NCBI GenBank assembly: GCA_004519485.1
Contig: CP038122.1
Coordinates: 544,086 to 608,085 of the forward strand
Direction of reading: 5' to 3'
Origin: Nannochloropsis oceanica
Lineage: Eukaryota > Sar > Eustigmatophyceae > Eustigmatales > Monodopsidaceae
DNA length: 64,000 nt
Part shown: piece by piece, positions 11,001 to 21,218 of the stretch
Layout of the letters: the number at the start of each line of letters is the position of its first letter
Numbering within the stretch: the first letter of the stretch is position 1
Notes under the pieces: generated by a model
What the model saw: only the letters and a program-made list of their open reading frames with translations
Told to the model about the DNA's origin: nothing
Databases searched by the model: none
Program-made: the position numbers and the translations under genes

Positions 11001-12845
11001 CTCTCTCCAGCTTCTTCACCGGCCGTTTTCGGGTGTGGAATGTGGCCTTTATCCTCTGTGCCACCGCCTCCTGTCTCCTCGCCCGCGCCGCCCATATATT
11101 TCCCATCTCCTACCTAGCCAACCTTGGGAGACGGCAGAAGATCACGTGGAACATGCAGGTACTGCCCTCCCTCCCTCCCTCCCTCCCTCCCTCCCTCCCT
11201 CCCTCCCTCCCTCCTTGATTCATGCGGCAGCTCTCTGGGTGGTCAAACGTAGATCTATCCCCCTCCCTTCCTCCCTCCCTCCAGGTCGCCATCTGGTTCT
11301 CAGGCCTTCGAGGCGCCATCGCCTTCGCCCTCGCTCAGAACATGCCGGGTAAATGTGTTCTCCCTCCCTCCCTCCCTCCTTCACAAGGACGTGTATACTA
11401 CCACCACCCTCTGCATCTGCATTCTCACTCCTTCCCTCCCTCCCTCCCTCCCTCCCTCCCTCCCTCCTTCACAAGGACGTGTATACTACCACCACCCTCT
11501 GCATCTGCATTCTCACTCCTTCCCTCCCTCCCTCCCTCCCTCCCTCCCTCCTCCAGGCCCTCACAAGGACGTGTATACTACCACCACCCTCTGCATCTGC
11601 ATTCTCACCACCTTTGTCTGCGGAGGACTCACAGAGCCCATGCTAGAGACGCTGGGAATGAAGGTGGGGAGGGACGGAGGGAGGGACGGAGGAATAGGAG
11701 GGAGGGAGAGGAGACATCCAATGAGGGAGGGAGGGAGGGGCGGGCGCCGATTACTCACGTAGCTCTCTTCGTTTCCCTGTAGATCAAGCCCGGCACGACC
11801 TCATGCACTGACCTGGAGATGCCCATCGCCCACTACAACGAGGTAAGCCCCTCCCTCCCTCCCTCCTTCCCTCCCTCGCCTGCCCTCTTTTCTCCTTCCA
11901 CCGGAACTTCAACACCTGCCCGCCCTCCCTCCCTCCCTCCCTCTATTTCTTGCATTCTCCCTTGCGTGTTGACTCTTTTCACCCGAACGTCCTGGCCCGT
12001 TCACCCACCCTCCCTTCCTCCCTCCCTCCCACCCTCCCTCAGTCCCGAGCCTCTCCCCGCGGAGAGGGAGGGGACGACACGGACGCCTTCCCCAGGAGGA
12101 GGACGAGCACCAACGGGAGTTATGGGCCGGGGATGGAGAGGCCACACCGAGGCATTCATAAGCTTTGGAAGGTGAGGGAGGGGGGGAGGGAGGGAGGGAG
12201 GGAGGGAGGGAGGGGAGGGAGGGAGGGAGGGAGGGAGGGAGGGAGGGAGGGAGGGAGGGAGGGAGGGAGGGAGGGAGGGAGGGAGGGACGTGATCGATCA
12301 TACGTAGTATGACGAGTAGGGCTCAACGCTGGCGCTCTCCTCTCCTCCTTCCCCTCCCCCCTTCCTTCCCCTCCATCTCTCGCCTCCCTCCCTTGCATCT
12401 TAGAATTTCGATACGCAATACATGAAGCCCGTGTTTGGGGGCAACGAGGAGGAGGAGGAGGAGGAGGAGGAGGAGATCTACGTCTGTGGAGGGAGGGAGG
12501 AAGGGCGGGCGGGAGGAAGGGAGGAAAAGGAAAATTTGCTCGTCTTCTCGACGGCTTCTGAGCAAGAGGATGAGGAGATACAGGTGATCAGGGGAGGGGA
12601 TTGAGGGGATTATGTGAGGAAATGCGTTTTGGTGTGCGATCCGAGATGTTGAGGACAGTAGGGAGGGAGGGAAGGAAGGGCATGACTAACTTATGGCCTA
12701 TGCTTCTGGATCTCCCCAATAGGAACTCAACGAGTCTCGCTATAAGTTTTCAAAGCAGCAGCAGCAGCAGCAGCATTATCAAGAGCAACATCAACAACAG
12801 CAGCAGCTGCGTCACCAGCAGCAGCAACAGCAGCAGCGTCACTAG
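8053..12845 (+). CDS. NHE-type Na+/H+ exchanger (CPA1 family)
   Basis: Electroneutral Na+(K+)/H+ antiporter, probably of an endomembrane such as Golgi or endosome by resemblance to NHE8-like proteins. Eighteen exons with consistent phases: 8053-8149, 8350-8490, 8574-8631, 8703-8845, 8967-9085, 9285-9385, 9552-9654, 9825-9890, 10072-10231, 10436-10509, 10747-10820, 11011-11158, 11285-11348, 11557-11663, 11783-11842, 12043-12171, 12404-12583, 12723-12845 (about 648 residues). Visible hallmarks are the amiloride-site-like FFFLFLPPIIFEAGY, the ion-site region SAVDPVATLSI, the FGESVLNDAVSIVLF helix with the conserved Asn-Asp, GVILSHYNSYNLS, and WFSGLRGAIAFALA. The cytosolic tail is acidic and then Gln/His-rich. 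An N-terminal hydrophobic segment may be a signal anchor. Introns 6 and 13 contain decoy copies of exon sequence (see findings). Confidence 0.93.
9421..9457 (+). repeat. Partial copy of exon 6 inside intron 6
   Basis: The intronic block resembles the end of exon 6 (about 9339-9375). Both contain CTC..ATCTCG..CGTGGATCCGG followed by TGGCCACGC. The copy lacks a good donor in register, so it is read as a duplicated, non-functional exon fragment embedded between GGGA and CCCT tracts. Confidence 0.75.
11381..11608 (+). repeat. Triplicated exon 14 core in intron 13
   Basis: The block starting TCACAAGGACGTGTATACTA and continuing to the end of the ILT codons occurs at 11381-11428, 11469-11516 and 11561-11608, at spacings of 88 and 92 bases, separated by CCCT runs. 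Only the third copy has an AG acceptor in correct phase (exon 14 begins 11557) and continues into unique coding sequence. The first two copies can be translated but are preceded only by CCCT repeats. Confidence 0.9.
12176..12288 (+). repeat. (GGGA)n tract in intron 16 of the exchanger
   Basis: An almost uninterrupted GGGA tract follows the exon 16 donor. CCCT-rich DNA lies near the acceptor of the same intron (before 12404). This is one of the longest G-rich runs in the window and is a candidate G-quadruplex or half of an intron hairpin. Confidence 0.9.
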
Positions 12846-13206
12846 CAGCTGCCATCCTGGTCTCAGAAAAAAACAAGGGGAAATCGCTAGGGCCGCAGGA
12901 AGAGGAGCAGGAGCAGGAGCAGGAGGGGGGGGGAAGAGAAGGATGGAGGGGGAAAGGGCGTTGTATGGATGGATGTGGAAGGAAGTCAATCGCTGGGTGG
13001 ATGGGTGGGTTGGGAACATCTGCCGGTTGACGAGAAGGAGAATCGGATTAATCCGCTCCCTGGCTACCCTTTCCAATCGACGTGGGTCCAAACTTTAGGG
13101 TTATGAGTGACTGGTTGTACCAGCAAGAGTTGTAGTGATGAAGGCGCAGCCAGAACCCTCTGTGCTTTGTAAGTAACAAGTCGAGTATGTTCGCTCCCCG
13201 CCTCTT

Positions 13207-13806
13207 GTGAGTGGTGGTGGCAAAGTAAACAAAATCCTCTCAACCAAATTCAACAAGACTTATAATTTTTTTAAAAGAAATCAAGTAAACAATGCAGTGA
13301 ACAGTAGTGCTAGTGCTGGCAAGTATTTGGTTTGCGTTGACAAGTCCCATGCATTTTCTTGTTGGGCACGTAAAAGCACAATCCAACCTCCCCAGCAGCA
13401 GCACAACGGTCAGCCTCTACCATACGAAGTAGCACACATACAAGATCCACGGTCACAGCGCCAACCATCTACACTCCCACCCTTACCCGTCATGATACCC
13501 GCCGAGCCCGATAACACGCCTTCAAGAAGCATCCCAACCAATTCTACCAATCACAGCAGCAGCAGCACCACCACCACCACCACCACCAGGGAAAGACCCA
13601 TTGCCGCAATGCCAATGCCACAACAACAACAGCCACCACTACAATTACAACGAAAACTCATTCCTGTGGACCCTACCTGGGAGGACAAAGTGGTGTATGT
13701 CATGGCTCAGTACTACCAAGAAGACAGAAGATATCTTGTAGGCCATTTGAGAAAAGTGTGGTCTGTTGAAGGATTCCCCATAACCCCCCATGAAACCTTC
13801 CTTTAA
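13207..13806 (+). CDS. Hypothetical Gln/Thr-rich ORF, doubtful
   Basis: An uninterrupted 200-codon frame that has no early ATG; the first in-frame Met is at 13492. It reads as a basic N-terminal part (KILSTKFNKTYNFFKRN), a Gln/Ser/Thr-rich middle, and a more protein-like end containing WEDKVVYVMAQYYQEDRRYL. I recognise no family. It could be a 3' exon of an unpredicted gene, a remnant, or chance. Confidence 0.25.
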   Translation: MSGGGKVNKILSTKFNKTYNFFKRNQVNNAVNSSASAGKYLVCVDKSHAFSCWARKSTIQPPQQQHNGQPLPYEVAHIQDPRSQRQPSTLPPLPVMIPAEPDNTPSRSIPTNSTNHSSSSTTTTTTTRERPIAAMPMPQQQQPPLQLQRKLIPVDPTWEDKVVYVMAQYYQEDRRYLVGHLRKVWSVEGFPITPHETFL

Positions 13807-14069
13807 GTTGCTGGGTACATATCCGACTTCACCGTGGTCGGGCTTGATGGAGGCCATAAGCTTTCTTCTTTCGCCTAAATCCTAGTTGTTAGTCACCGGC
13901 GGCAAGATATGCGGACACTCTATGTGTTGCCTCTCCTGTGACTTCCTCTTTTATCCCCCCCCGCCTCTCCCTTCTCCTCCTGGCCCTGTGTGGGCTATCC
14001 GGGGACTTAACTTGATGAAAACCCTGTCAAAGTCGTTAGTAAAACTCGGACAAAATAAGGGGTGAATAT

Positions 14070-14143
14070 GCAACAATTTACTGTTGGGAGGCTCCCCCTC
14101 GTATGCAAGTCCTAGAGGACGTCAGGTTGCATGCGATAGTTCT
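14070..14143 (+). repeat. Dispersed repeat, copy 2
   Basis: Counterpart of the copy near 4541-4618, in the same orientation and with the same order of conserved blocks, including GGTTGCATGCGATAGT. It lies about 200 bases before the nuclease start codon. Confidence 0.55.
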
Positions 14144-14343
14144 AGAGGGATGGAGGAACGGGCAGAAAAAAATAACTAGTAGTTAGCCATCATCATGGCA
14201 TCATGGCATCATGTACATCATGTATCATGTTCATGTTCATGTCTGCTTGCCCTTCCCTCCCATCGCCTGTCCCTCAATCATTTATATGCACATATATACA
14301 CAATTAAAAGATCGGTGGGGAACTTATAGTCAAGGAGAGAATC

Positions 14344-17130
14344 ATGGGGGTTCAACGACTTTGGAGTTGGAGCAAAGAAAAGGTAAGCGCTTGCTCCACC
14401 TTGCATGTCGGCTCCACGCCCCACCCTCCACATATCTCCCCCCTCGCCCCACTCCTCCTCCACCCCTCCGCTCCTACTCTTCATTCTCCCTCCTAAACCA
14501 GTCATAAAGGCATGTACTATAGCTACAGAATAAAGAAGAATTTTGCTGCGTGCGCCTCGCATATGACCTCATGATAATAAAACCACACATGCATACAGCA
14601 ACAACGTGACCTCCTTTACGAGCCGACCGACCTCGTCGACTTCCGCGGCAAGCGCATCATAATTGATGCGGCTTCCTTCCATCATTGGGTCTATGAGAAT
14701 GTGATGGCAAAAAGAGACATGTACTACTTGGGAGATTATGGACCAGACGTTGTGGCGGCGAATCGCTACTTTATTCAGTCATTCTTTATCGACTATGGCA
14801 TCCATACTGTGTGGGTACATGACGGGTCTTTCAATCCTGCCAAAGTAGCGACTCAAATGTCCCGCCGTGCAGAACGAGTGGCTCCGGCCGCGGACTTGAT
14901 TAGTCGGCTCTTTGCCTGCTTGCGGAGCGCGCCCCGCGCCTGGTCCCCAAATGAGTCCTTTCTCACGGTTGCCAAGGAAGTGAGCAAAGGCTTGAAGGAA
15001 ATGGACTGCTGGATGGAAGGTTGCACGGGCTGTGATGATTCTCTCTACATGCTTTTGGATGAGCTGGCAGCTGCAAGCCAGCAGGTAGGCGGCCCGTCGC
15101 TGACACATGTCAGGACAATTCTTGAAGCGGATGCCTACATCGCAGCACAGTGCCTTGAGCAAGGCTTCGATGCCGTCATGTCCTCAGATACTGACTTTTT
15201 GGTGTTGGACTGTCCCTGGATTCCTCTTGATTTCGTCCAGCACCGCAGTGGGCCTGATTCCTGTCCCTGTAAGTTTGTCCCGAAGGGCCGCTTCTCCGAA
15301 GTAATGTACAACGCGGCCCTGCAGAGCCTGCAGCCTTTGCTGCGGACGGTCATGTTTCAAGGCAACTATGTGGGGGCGCATTCCTTAACAGGTTTTCGGC
15401 GGTTGTTGCCTGACCTGGCTTGTCTTCTCGGAAACGACTTTTTCTTTCCCACGGATCCACTGTCGGGGCAAAGCAAGGGCTTTGTAAAGAAGGTTACAAT
15501 ACCGCTGATCGGTGTGCAGCCGTGAGACAGAATGGGAGAGACAAAGGTGCCTGCAGTTGTGACGGTGACTTGCGATCTCGCATCTCACGACAAGGTTCAA
15601 TGTGCACGCTTTCTGCTTGTTTGCCTCATCAACGGATGGGTCGAAGAAATCAGTGGGGTCCTGGATTTGACAGGCTCCTGCTCCGCTACGAGTTCTCCAA
15701 AATCTAAAAAACGGTCGTCTGCGTCAGAGTCTTCCTCGTTCTCTTCATCTTCGCCCTTAGCTGCCCTCCTATTTCCAAATGCACACCGGCGCCTCCAGGG
15801 GTATTTGACTGCTCGGGACCAGTACAAATTAGAGAGCAGTATGGCCAAGAATCGAATGCCTACTATTCTCGTTGATGCTGGCATTGCGGCACAGTACGCT
15901 ACCTGTCGTTCAAGATCTCACTATGCAAGCTTCTTGTGTCATAGTGGCGTTGATGATGACGATGGTGATGACAATGATGACGATGAAGAAGATGAAGAAG
16001 ACGAAGGGGAAGACGGAGAGGGGAAGGCGTCCAAAAGGGGTACCGATTCGAAAGAGCTGACCGAAAACCCACGCAGCTGCACCCTGGCTTTCCTCTTGCC
16101 AATGCAGCGATTTCAATTCCCCATGCTCAATCTGACATCGCAGAGACAGATGATGTACGAGTTGTTGTTCTACCGGGCCCTCAAAGGGGAGGAAACGGCC
16201 TTACAGCCAGGGATGATTTCTGTCGTTGAAGAATACGTACGCATCAACCAAAACACGGGGAAAGTGGATTTGCGGCACCCTTTCCGATCAGTGAGAGTGG
16301 ACTTGTTTTGCGAAGATGAAATAGAAGGCTCCAACGATATGGAAAGGAAGGACTGGCGGCTCAGCCAATCCAAGCGCGTAGAGCGCTACAAGCAACACGG
16401 CCCCAACTTTTATCTTCATCCGCTAGAGTCGCGCCTAGCTTTTTTCCTTGCCCTCCTGGGTTATTCTCAAGGTCTAGATGGAGAATTACGGGATGCCGTT
16501 GACATTGTCATGCAGAAGACTCTGGAGGAAAAAGAAAGTGGCGAAAATGAGCTTCGAGACGAGGTGCTCGCGTTTGTCCTCTCTTTGCGGGTCCTCATCG
16601 TCGCCTACGGTGCGGACTCTGGCCTCTCTCTCTCCGATCCTCCGCAACGGAACTACGACGCTTATCGCGCCTTGCTTTTTGCGGCAGCATCGACGCTGCT
16701 AGAATGGGGAGAAGAGATGATGCCAGTTTCCATTATTTTTGATCCTACCGCCCGCGGTGTCCGTCCTTCCTACCCGTCATGGGTCACAGAAGAAGAAGAA
16801 GGCGTCACACCAGCCGCACGTTTGCGTGGCATAGCGTTCTTAATATGTTATCGAGTGTGTTTGCGTGATGTATTGGAATTGTCAGACATCCTTGGAAGAG
16901 TCCTGCATCTCCGCCGGCCCCTAGCTCTGGATCTGTCACATATTTACGTGCAGCGGTTTGTGGGCGGAAAATGGAACGCATTAGAGCAGAACACATCTGG
17001 AATAAATGAGGGCCGACTCCTGGACGTGGCGCGGGCGCTGGAGCATGCAGTACTTTTGGGGATTTCAGACGAGATGGCGGTGTGGTATGGCAAGGGAATA
17101 GCACAAGAAGAAAGCAAAAGAAAAAAGTAA
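14344..17130 (+). CDS. FEN1/XPG-type (asteroid-like) nuclease with in-frame TGA
   Basis: Structure-specific 5' nuclease fold (PIN-like), likely acting on branched DNA or RNA. Exon 1 (14344-14382) encodes MGVQRLWSWSKEK, a variant of the family's MGV start. Intron 14383-14598 is GT-AG and phase 0. Exon 2 starts at 14599. All expected metal-binding acids are visible: IIIDAASF (Asp ~36), VHDGSF (Asp ~88), ILEADAYIAAQC and SSDTDFLVLD, as in FEN1. The frame stops at TGA 15523-15525 after about 321 residues, then reopens in the same frame with ATG at 15532 and runs 532 codons to 17130. The second part has an Asp/Glu-rich loop and an otherwise globular composition. No GT-AG intron that removes the TGA and keeps frame was found. 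Readings: nonsense allele, sequence error, readthrough, or two separate proteins. The asteroid assignment rests on the MGV-XPG layout and is moderate. Confidence 0.75.
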
Positions 17131-18177
17131 CAAACGATGCATCTTCCCCTACTCTTCTTCTTTGAGATGTCTGCTTTTGCTTTTTCATTTGTTCTGCATC
17201 CCACCGTAGGTGTTGTTATTGGTGTTATGAAGTGGGGAAAAGGAAGGCTGGACCGAGATGCGGCACAGTTGAGGATTGTGGGGTCTTCCGGATCGTGTAT
17301 GTTTTGGATTGATTCGAGGCCCGGGTAATTAGGAATTGATTGGGCCGTGATAGTGAGGTTTGTTGTTTATCTCTCTCTTCCTCGAGCTCACTGCTGATGA
17401 TCGTCATATTTCTTGTGCTCTTTTTGCTGGAGTGTCTTATTCCCTTGTCTCGCGTGTGCTTTGACGGACACATGACGGACAGATCAGACAGTGGTTGGAG
17501 GAAAAGATGGATATAACGGGACTGGCGTAAGTCGGATATTGTATTTTCCTTCAGATTAGAATTAGTGTTTTCGGGTGTCTCCCACTCGCAGCTGCCGTGA
17601 TCCCTCCCTTGTGGTTTAGATTTAATCTGGCTGCTACTCCGTCTTCAACTCTCTCTCATTTCTTCGGTGCGTGGCTTCCGATGCCGGTTCTGACGATGAT
17701 ATAAAAAAGGCGGGGGCGCCCATTAACAGACAAGCAGACATTGGGTTAATTTATAAACTTTTCCTCGCACCCTTTCCTCCTTTTTTCATACTTCATCCCC
17801 GCCTTCCCCTTCAATACCAATACTCCTTTTCACTCTCTTCCTCCTTCGCTCCCTCCCCTCAGCTCCTTCTTCCCTCCCTTTCCCGCCATTATTAGTTCTT
17901 GTCGAGTAATTATCCCCTCACACTCTCTCTATATATAATTATTTGCTGGATGGGTCTTTAGATGCCCCAAAACGAGGACATTTGAAGAGACCCAGAAAAC
18001 GGCGCCCGTCGCATTCCATGACGAGGACCTGATCGTCCCTCCCTCCTTCCCTCTCTCCCTCCTCCCTCCCTCCATCCACTTCTCACTCCCATTTTTGCTT
18101 TAAGAGCAGCTTTCCCGTCTTCCCTCTCCCTTTTCGAGGGAAGGAGGGAGGGACGGAGGGAAGAAAACTCTCTTTCC
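17131..18177. other. Convergent intergenic region
   Basis: Lies between the 3' ends of the nuclease (+) and the BET gene (-). AT-richer than the surrounding DNA, with scattered pyrimidine tracts. No gene supported; presumably 3' UTRs. Confidence 0.5.
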
Positions 18178-21085
18178 CTATCCTAGAGAGCCCCCGGAGT
18201 CCGAATCGTCGTCTGAGTAGGCCAACGTAGACATGGTCGCCTGTCAGGGAGGGGGGGAGGGAGGGAGGGAGGGAGGGAGGGAGGGGTGAGCCTACTGAGA
18301 TTTCAGAGAAGGAGGGTGAGTATGGAATGCAGGAAGGAAGGGAGGGAGGGAGGGAGGGAGGGAGTTTAAACGTACTTGGGCCATCGTCGTGCTCCTTCCC
18401 CCCATCCCTCCTCCTCCTCCTCCTCCCCCTCCCACACCGCCTCGTCCTCGTCCTGCCCCCCGTGAACCACGACCGCCGCCTCTGGCGCCCCTTCCCCCCC
18501 CTCGTCCCCGTCCTCGTCCTCCCGTCGAGGAAGACACACACGAGGCGACAAAACTACGGTTGGGGAAGAAGAGAAGGAGCGAGGGAGAAAGTGATGAAGA
18601 TATTAGATAGATATTGATATTATATGATATTATATTAGATAGATATTATTAAGATAACTTTGAACATGACCGATTTCTCCCTCCCTCCGTCCCTCGGTCC
18701 CTCCTCCCTTCCCTCCCTTCCCCCCCTTCCCCCCCTCTGTTCCTCCCTCCCTTCCTACCGCTGCAAGTCTCGTAGCACGGGTGTGTCGAGACGCTCCATG
18801 TCTACCTCCACCTCGCCGTCCTCGTCCAAGGGCAGGTTCGGACACTTTGCCTACAAGGGAGGGAGGGAGGGAGGGAGGTAGGGAACGCGGGAGGGGGGGA
18901 GAGAGGGAGGGAGGGAGGGAGGGAGGGAATGAGGGAGGGAATGAGGGAGGGAGGGGAGGGAGGGAGTCAGGGGAGGGACGAGGCTTAAATATCTATTTTC
19001 TCCCGGGAAGGCGGGCGTTTGAGAGAGGGAGGGAAGGGCACGGATGAGGGGAGGGAAGAAAGGTGTTTGTCGTACCTGGATGATGCTCAAAACCTTCATG
19101 GCCTTCTCAGGGGGGAGGCGCTCGATGGAGGTGCGGAGATTCCTCTTCTCGTCGTGGGTCAGGGGCTGCGTGGGATCGAAGCTGATGAAGGGGGGGAGGG
19201 AGGAGGGGAGGGAGGGAGGGATGGAGGGTGAGTGGAAACTCTGGGGCACTTTATTGACTTACAGAGGTGAGGTAATGGTATCTTACGACAAGACTCTTCC
19301 CCTTCCCTCCTTCCCTCCCTCCCTCCCTCCCCACCTCGGAGCTGCTGCTGCTGCTGCTGCCGCCATTGGCACGCTCATTCCTCCCGCAGCCACCCCCCCT
19401 CCCACTCCGCCGCCTCCTCCTCCTTGTGCCTGAAGTTGTTTTTCCAACGCTTCGATGCGAGCAAGGAGGGCAGCCGCCTCTCCTCCCCCTCCTGCGGCTG
19501 CTGCTGCTGCTGCTTTCGCACCCATGCCGCTGTTCCGTTTGGCTCCTCCACTTCCTCCTCCTTTCCCTCCCCCCCTCCCTCCCCCTGCCCCCCCTGCCCG
19601 ACGAGCTTTTTTGGTGGATGACGAAGCGGATGTGACAGAGACGGCATCTGGAAAGAGAGAGGGAAGGAAGGAGGTCGGGAGGCAGGGGAGAAAAAAAGAA
19701 TGAAGAAGCGGATGTGACAGAGACGACATTTGGAGGAAAAGGGCGAAAAAAGAGAGGGAGGGCTGGGGGGAGGGAGGGAGGGAGGGAGGGAGGGGCCTCA
19801 TACCGCTGGCGGCTGCACCGAGGGTCGGCCCGCTGTAAAATCCGCCAAAAACACCGCCCCCTCCGAAATCCCCGTCGTCCAGGTGGGCGAAGACAGGAGT
19901 GTAGGAGGAGGAGGGCTCGTCTGGCGAGGGAGGGAGGGAGGGAGGGAAGGAGGGATGAGTCATCTTGTTGTTGCTACCACTTCTCTTGTCAAACGCCGGG
20001 TAAGCCTCCCTTCCTTCCGCCCTCTCTCCCTCCCTCCCTCCCTCCCTCCCTCCATCTATTCGCTCTCACCTCTTCCACTTTCATAATCTCCACCAAAGGT
20101 GAAGTCATACCCCCCCCCTCCCTCCCGTCCTCCCTCTCCTGTGTTATTGGCCCCTCCTGCATGCTCGCTGCGGCGACGCTTCTTACTGCCATTTGTGCTG
20201 TTGTTGGAGCCTGGAAGGAGAGAGGGAAGGAGGGAAGGAGAGGGAGCAGAAAATGAGTGAGCATGGCAACGGAGGACATGAAAGGGGAGGAATGGAAGAA
20301 GGAAGGGAAGGAGGGAGGGAAGGAGGGAGGGACGACGGAGGAGACCTCTGAAAAGAGGAGTGTGTGAAAAATCTCAAATCTCTCTCCCTCCCTCCCTCCC
20401 TCCCTCCCTCCCTCCCTCCCTCTATCACGCTTACCCATGCTGGCCCTCTGTGTCGCTGCGGCTGTTTCTCGTGCCACCTCTCTGGCCGCCTCTCTCACTT
20501 GCTTCGACGACAGTTTCTCGTCCTGGGCCGCTTGTGCTGCTGCTACTGCCGCTGCTGCTTCGGCCGCCTCCTGTGGGAGAGGAAGGAAAAGAGGAGGAGA
20601 GGGAGGGGGAAGGATGAGGAATTTGCTTGACGATGCGTCCGTCGCCCGAAAGAAAAAGGAGGGAGGAAGAGAGGGAGGGAGGGAGGGAGGGCATCACCCA
20701 CCCGCTCCTTGATGTCCGCCTTGTGGATGGGTTCGAAGCGGGCCTCGAATTGCGCGGAGAGAGCCTCGGCCGCCTGCCGGACAGGATGCTCCTCCTGAGG
20801 GGAGGAAGGGAGGGAGGGAGGGAGGGAGGGAGGGAGGGAGGGAGGGGGGAAGGGGAATCACAGGTTAGAAATCAGTTGATGATGGGGATGGTAGTGATGA
20901 TGATGACCCGCCCACTGTTCTCATGCTATTCTCATGCTCCCTCCCTCCCTCCCTCCCTCCCTCACCATGACGTTATACTGCAGGGCATTACGGAAGACGA
21001 GGCGGACGCGGTCTGCGTAGACGGAAATGTTCGGAATTAATCCCGTCTCCAACTGCGTCCGGATGGTTCCCAGGTCCATCGGTTC
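18178..21085 (-). CDS. BET-type bromodomain-NET protein, 5' end lost in gap
   Basis: Acetyl-lysine reader that recruits transcription machinery to chromatin. Exons in transcript order: 20966-21085, 20702-20794, 20435-20570, 20070-20210, 19804-19920, 19335-19647, 19076-19181, 18759-18850, 18376-18553, 18178-18240, all in phase. The first gives the bromodomain second half: EPMDLGTIRTQLETG and YADRVRLVFRNALQYN, including the conserved acetyl-lysine-binding Asn. Alanine-rich, basic (SKKRRRSEH) and Gly-rich linkers follow. The NET (extraterminal) domain is split over two exons: PLTHDEKRNLRTSIERLPPE and KVLSIIQ, then the acidic DEDGEVEVDMERLDTPVLRD and LQRFVASC. An RGG-rich stretch and a short acidic Ser/Asp end (SDDDSDSGGSLG) close the protein. 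The ZA loop and start must lie in or beyond the 100-N gap at 21119-21218. A candidate upstream segment at about 21310-21420 is unproven. Only one bromodomain is visible. Confidence 0.88.
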
Positions 21086-21118
21086 CTGGGAAGGGAGGGA
21101 GGGAGGGAGGGAGGACGG

Positions 21119-21218
21119 NNNNNNNNNNNNNNNNNNNNNNNNNNNNNNNNNNNNNNNNNNNNNNNNNNNNNNNNNNNNNNNNNNNNNNNNNNNNNNNNNN
21201 NNNNNNNNNNNNNNNNNN
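21119..21218. other. Assembly gap of 100 Ns
   Basis: Exactly 100 Ns, the conventional size for a gap of unknown length. It is flanked by a GGGAGG tract on the left, so assembly probably failed in an intron repeat of the BET gene. Confidence 0.99.

Larger units (their letters stand above)
12846..14343. other. Intergenic with one weak ORF
   Basis: Exchanger 3' UTR, one weak ORF (annotated separately), a second dispersed-repeat copy near 14070, and CATCATGG/CATGTTCATG microrepeats at about 14191-14241 just before the nuclease gene. Nothing else can be supported. Confidence 0.5.

Noticed and set aside
11381-11608. CRISPR-like array of three repeats
   Set aside because: The repeats are exon sequence of a eukaryotic gene and the spacers are CCCT tracts. 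No cas genes are present and the genome is nuclear.
15480-15560. Short intron that would remove the TGA in the nuclease gene
   Set aside because: Candidate GT-AG pairs around the TGA are either under 25 bases or shift the frame into immediate stops.
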